Assembly (NCBI GenBank): GCA_944474755.1
Contig: OX104112.1
Coordinates: 18,440,273-18,504,272 of the forward strand
From: Limnoperna fortunei
Lineage: Eukaryota; Mollusca; Bivalvia; Mytilida; Modiolidae
DNA length: 64,000 nt
Direction of reading: 5' to 3'
A model generated the notes under the pieces. The model was not told the DNA's origin. It saw only the letters and a program-made list of their open reading frames with translations, and made no database searches. Below, one piece after another: positions 63,720-64,000 of the stretch (position 1 is its first letter; every line of letters starts with the position of its first letter). The translations under genes were made by a program, and so were the position numbers.

Positions 63720-63980
63720 TTTTGGGTAGGAGGGAAGGTATCAAAGAGGTACCAATGGGCATTCGAATATCAAAAGTCCAAAAGGGCAAAGAAAAAACCA
63801 GAAACAGAAACGAGAACAAGAGGAAAAACACAAAGCATAAAAACACAACAACAACTGAATTGCAATTAACAACGTAAACTCAAGTCGTAAAGAGAGTGAA
63901 CTCAGGTGCTCCGGAAGAGTAAGAAGTTCCTGCTTGCTATAGCACACCCGTCGCGTTGCCGATGTTCAATTCAGCTTGTT
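63720..63980 (-). repeat. Retroelement 3' tail, reverse copy
   Basis: GAACTCAGGTGCTCCGGAAG, AAGTTCCTGCTTGCTATAGC and CACCCGTCGCGTTGCC are the complement of the tail at 54440-54540, and GAGGTACCAATGGGCATTCG matches its last part near 54660. Confidence 0.82.
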
Positions 63981-64000
63981 AAATCCGATAAAGAAAACAA

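Overview
The window is invertebrate nuclear DNA: AT-rich, with short exons in repeat-laden introns, GT-AG splice signals, LINE and Penelope-like retroelement debris, a tRNA-derived SINE with a perfect target-site duplication, many palindromic MITE-like elements and a TTAGGG telomere-type motif. The repeat types (pearl-like elements with tandem cores, TGTCTCGCCTGC and AGCTCACCT ends, poly-G/C tracts) suggest a bivalve mollusc, probably a mussel relative. That assignment is inference; nothing here is prokaryotic.

Layout. 1-1.9 kb: a decayed LINE 3' end. 1.93-14.3 kb: a 12.4-kb tandem array of a 26-bp monomer (about 470 copies), diverged on the left, nearly homogeneous on the right, with several levels of higher-order duplication. 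14.3-23.2 kb: no gene; interspersed repeats, a cluster of palindromic 14-mers, foldback elements, a Penelope-like fragment, a MITE with a 10-bp target duplication and a tRNA-derived SINE.

23.2-45.6 kb holds two head-to-head spliced genes reconstructed here from splice sites and intron phases. The minus-strand gene (about 13 exons, 23209-36733, about 672 aa) has a ParB/sulfiredoxin-like domain with a DGNHN motif and a C-terminal tail made of six small phase-1 symmetric exons. The plus-strand gene (4 exons, 37309-45612, about 433 aa) ends in a domain that looks like a PD-(D/E)XK nuclease. About 575 bp separates the two starts, so a shared promoter is likely. A 1.49-kb transposon with 70-bp inverted ends, carrying a broken OTU/vertnin-like gene fragment, sits at the first coding junction of the plus gene. 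A ParB-like protein paired with a nuclease-like protein is the most interesting candidate system here; any joint function is inference.

45.6-64 kb: no host gene recognised. It holds a 2-kb LINE, a SINE, a minus-strand LINE split by a Penelope-like insertion, a second Penelope-like element containing an inverted duplication joined to three TTAGGG units, pearl-like repeats, and copies of one retroelement tail in both orientations.
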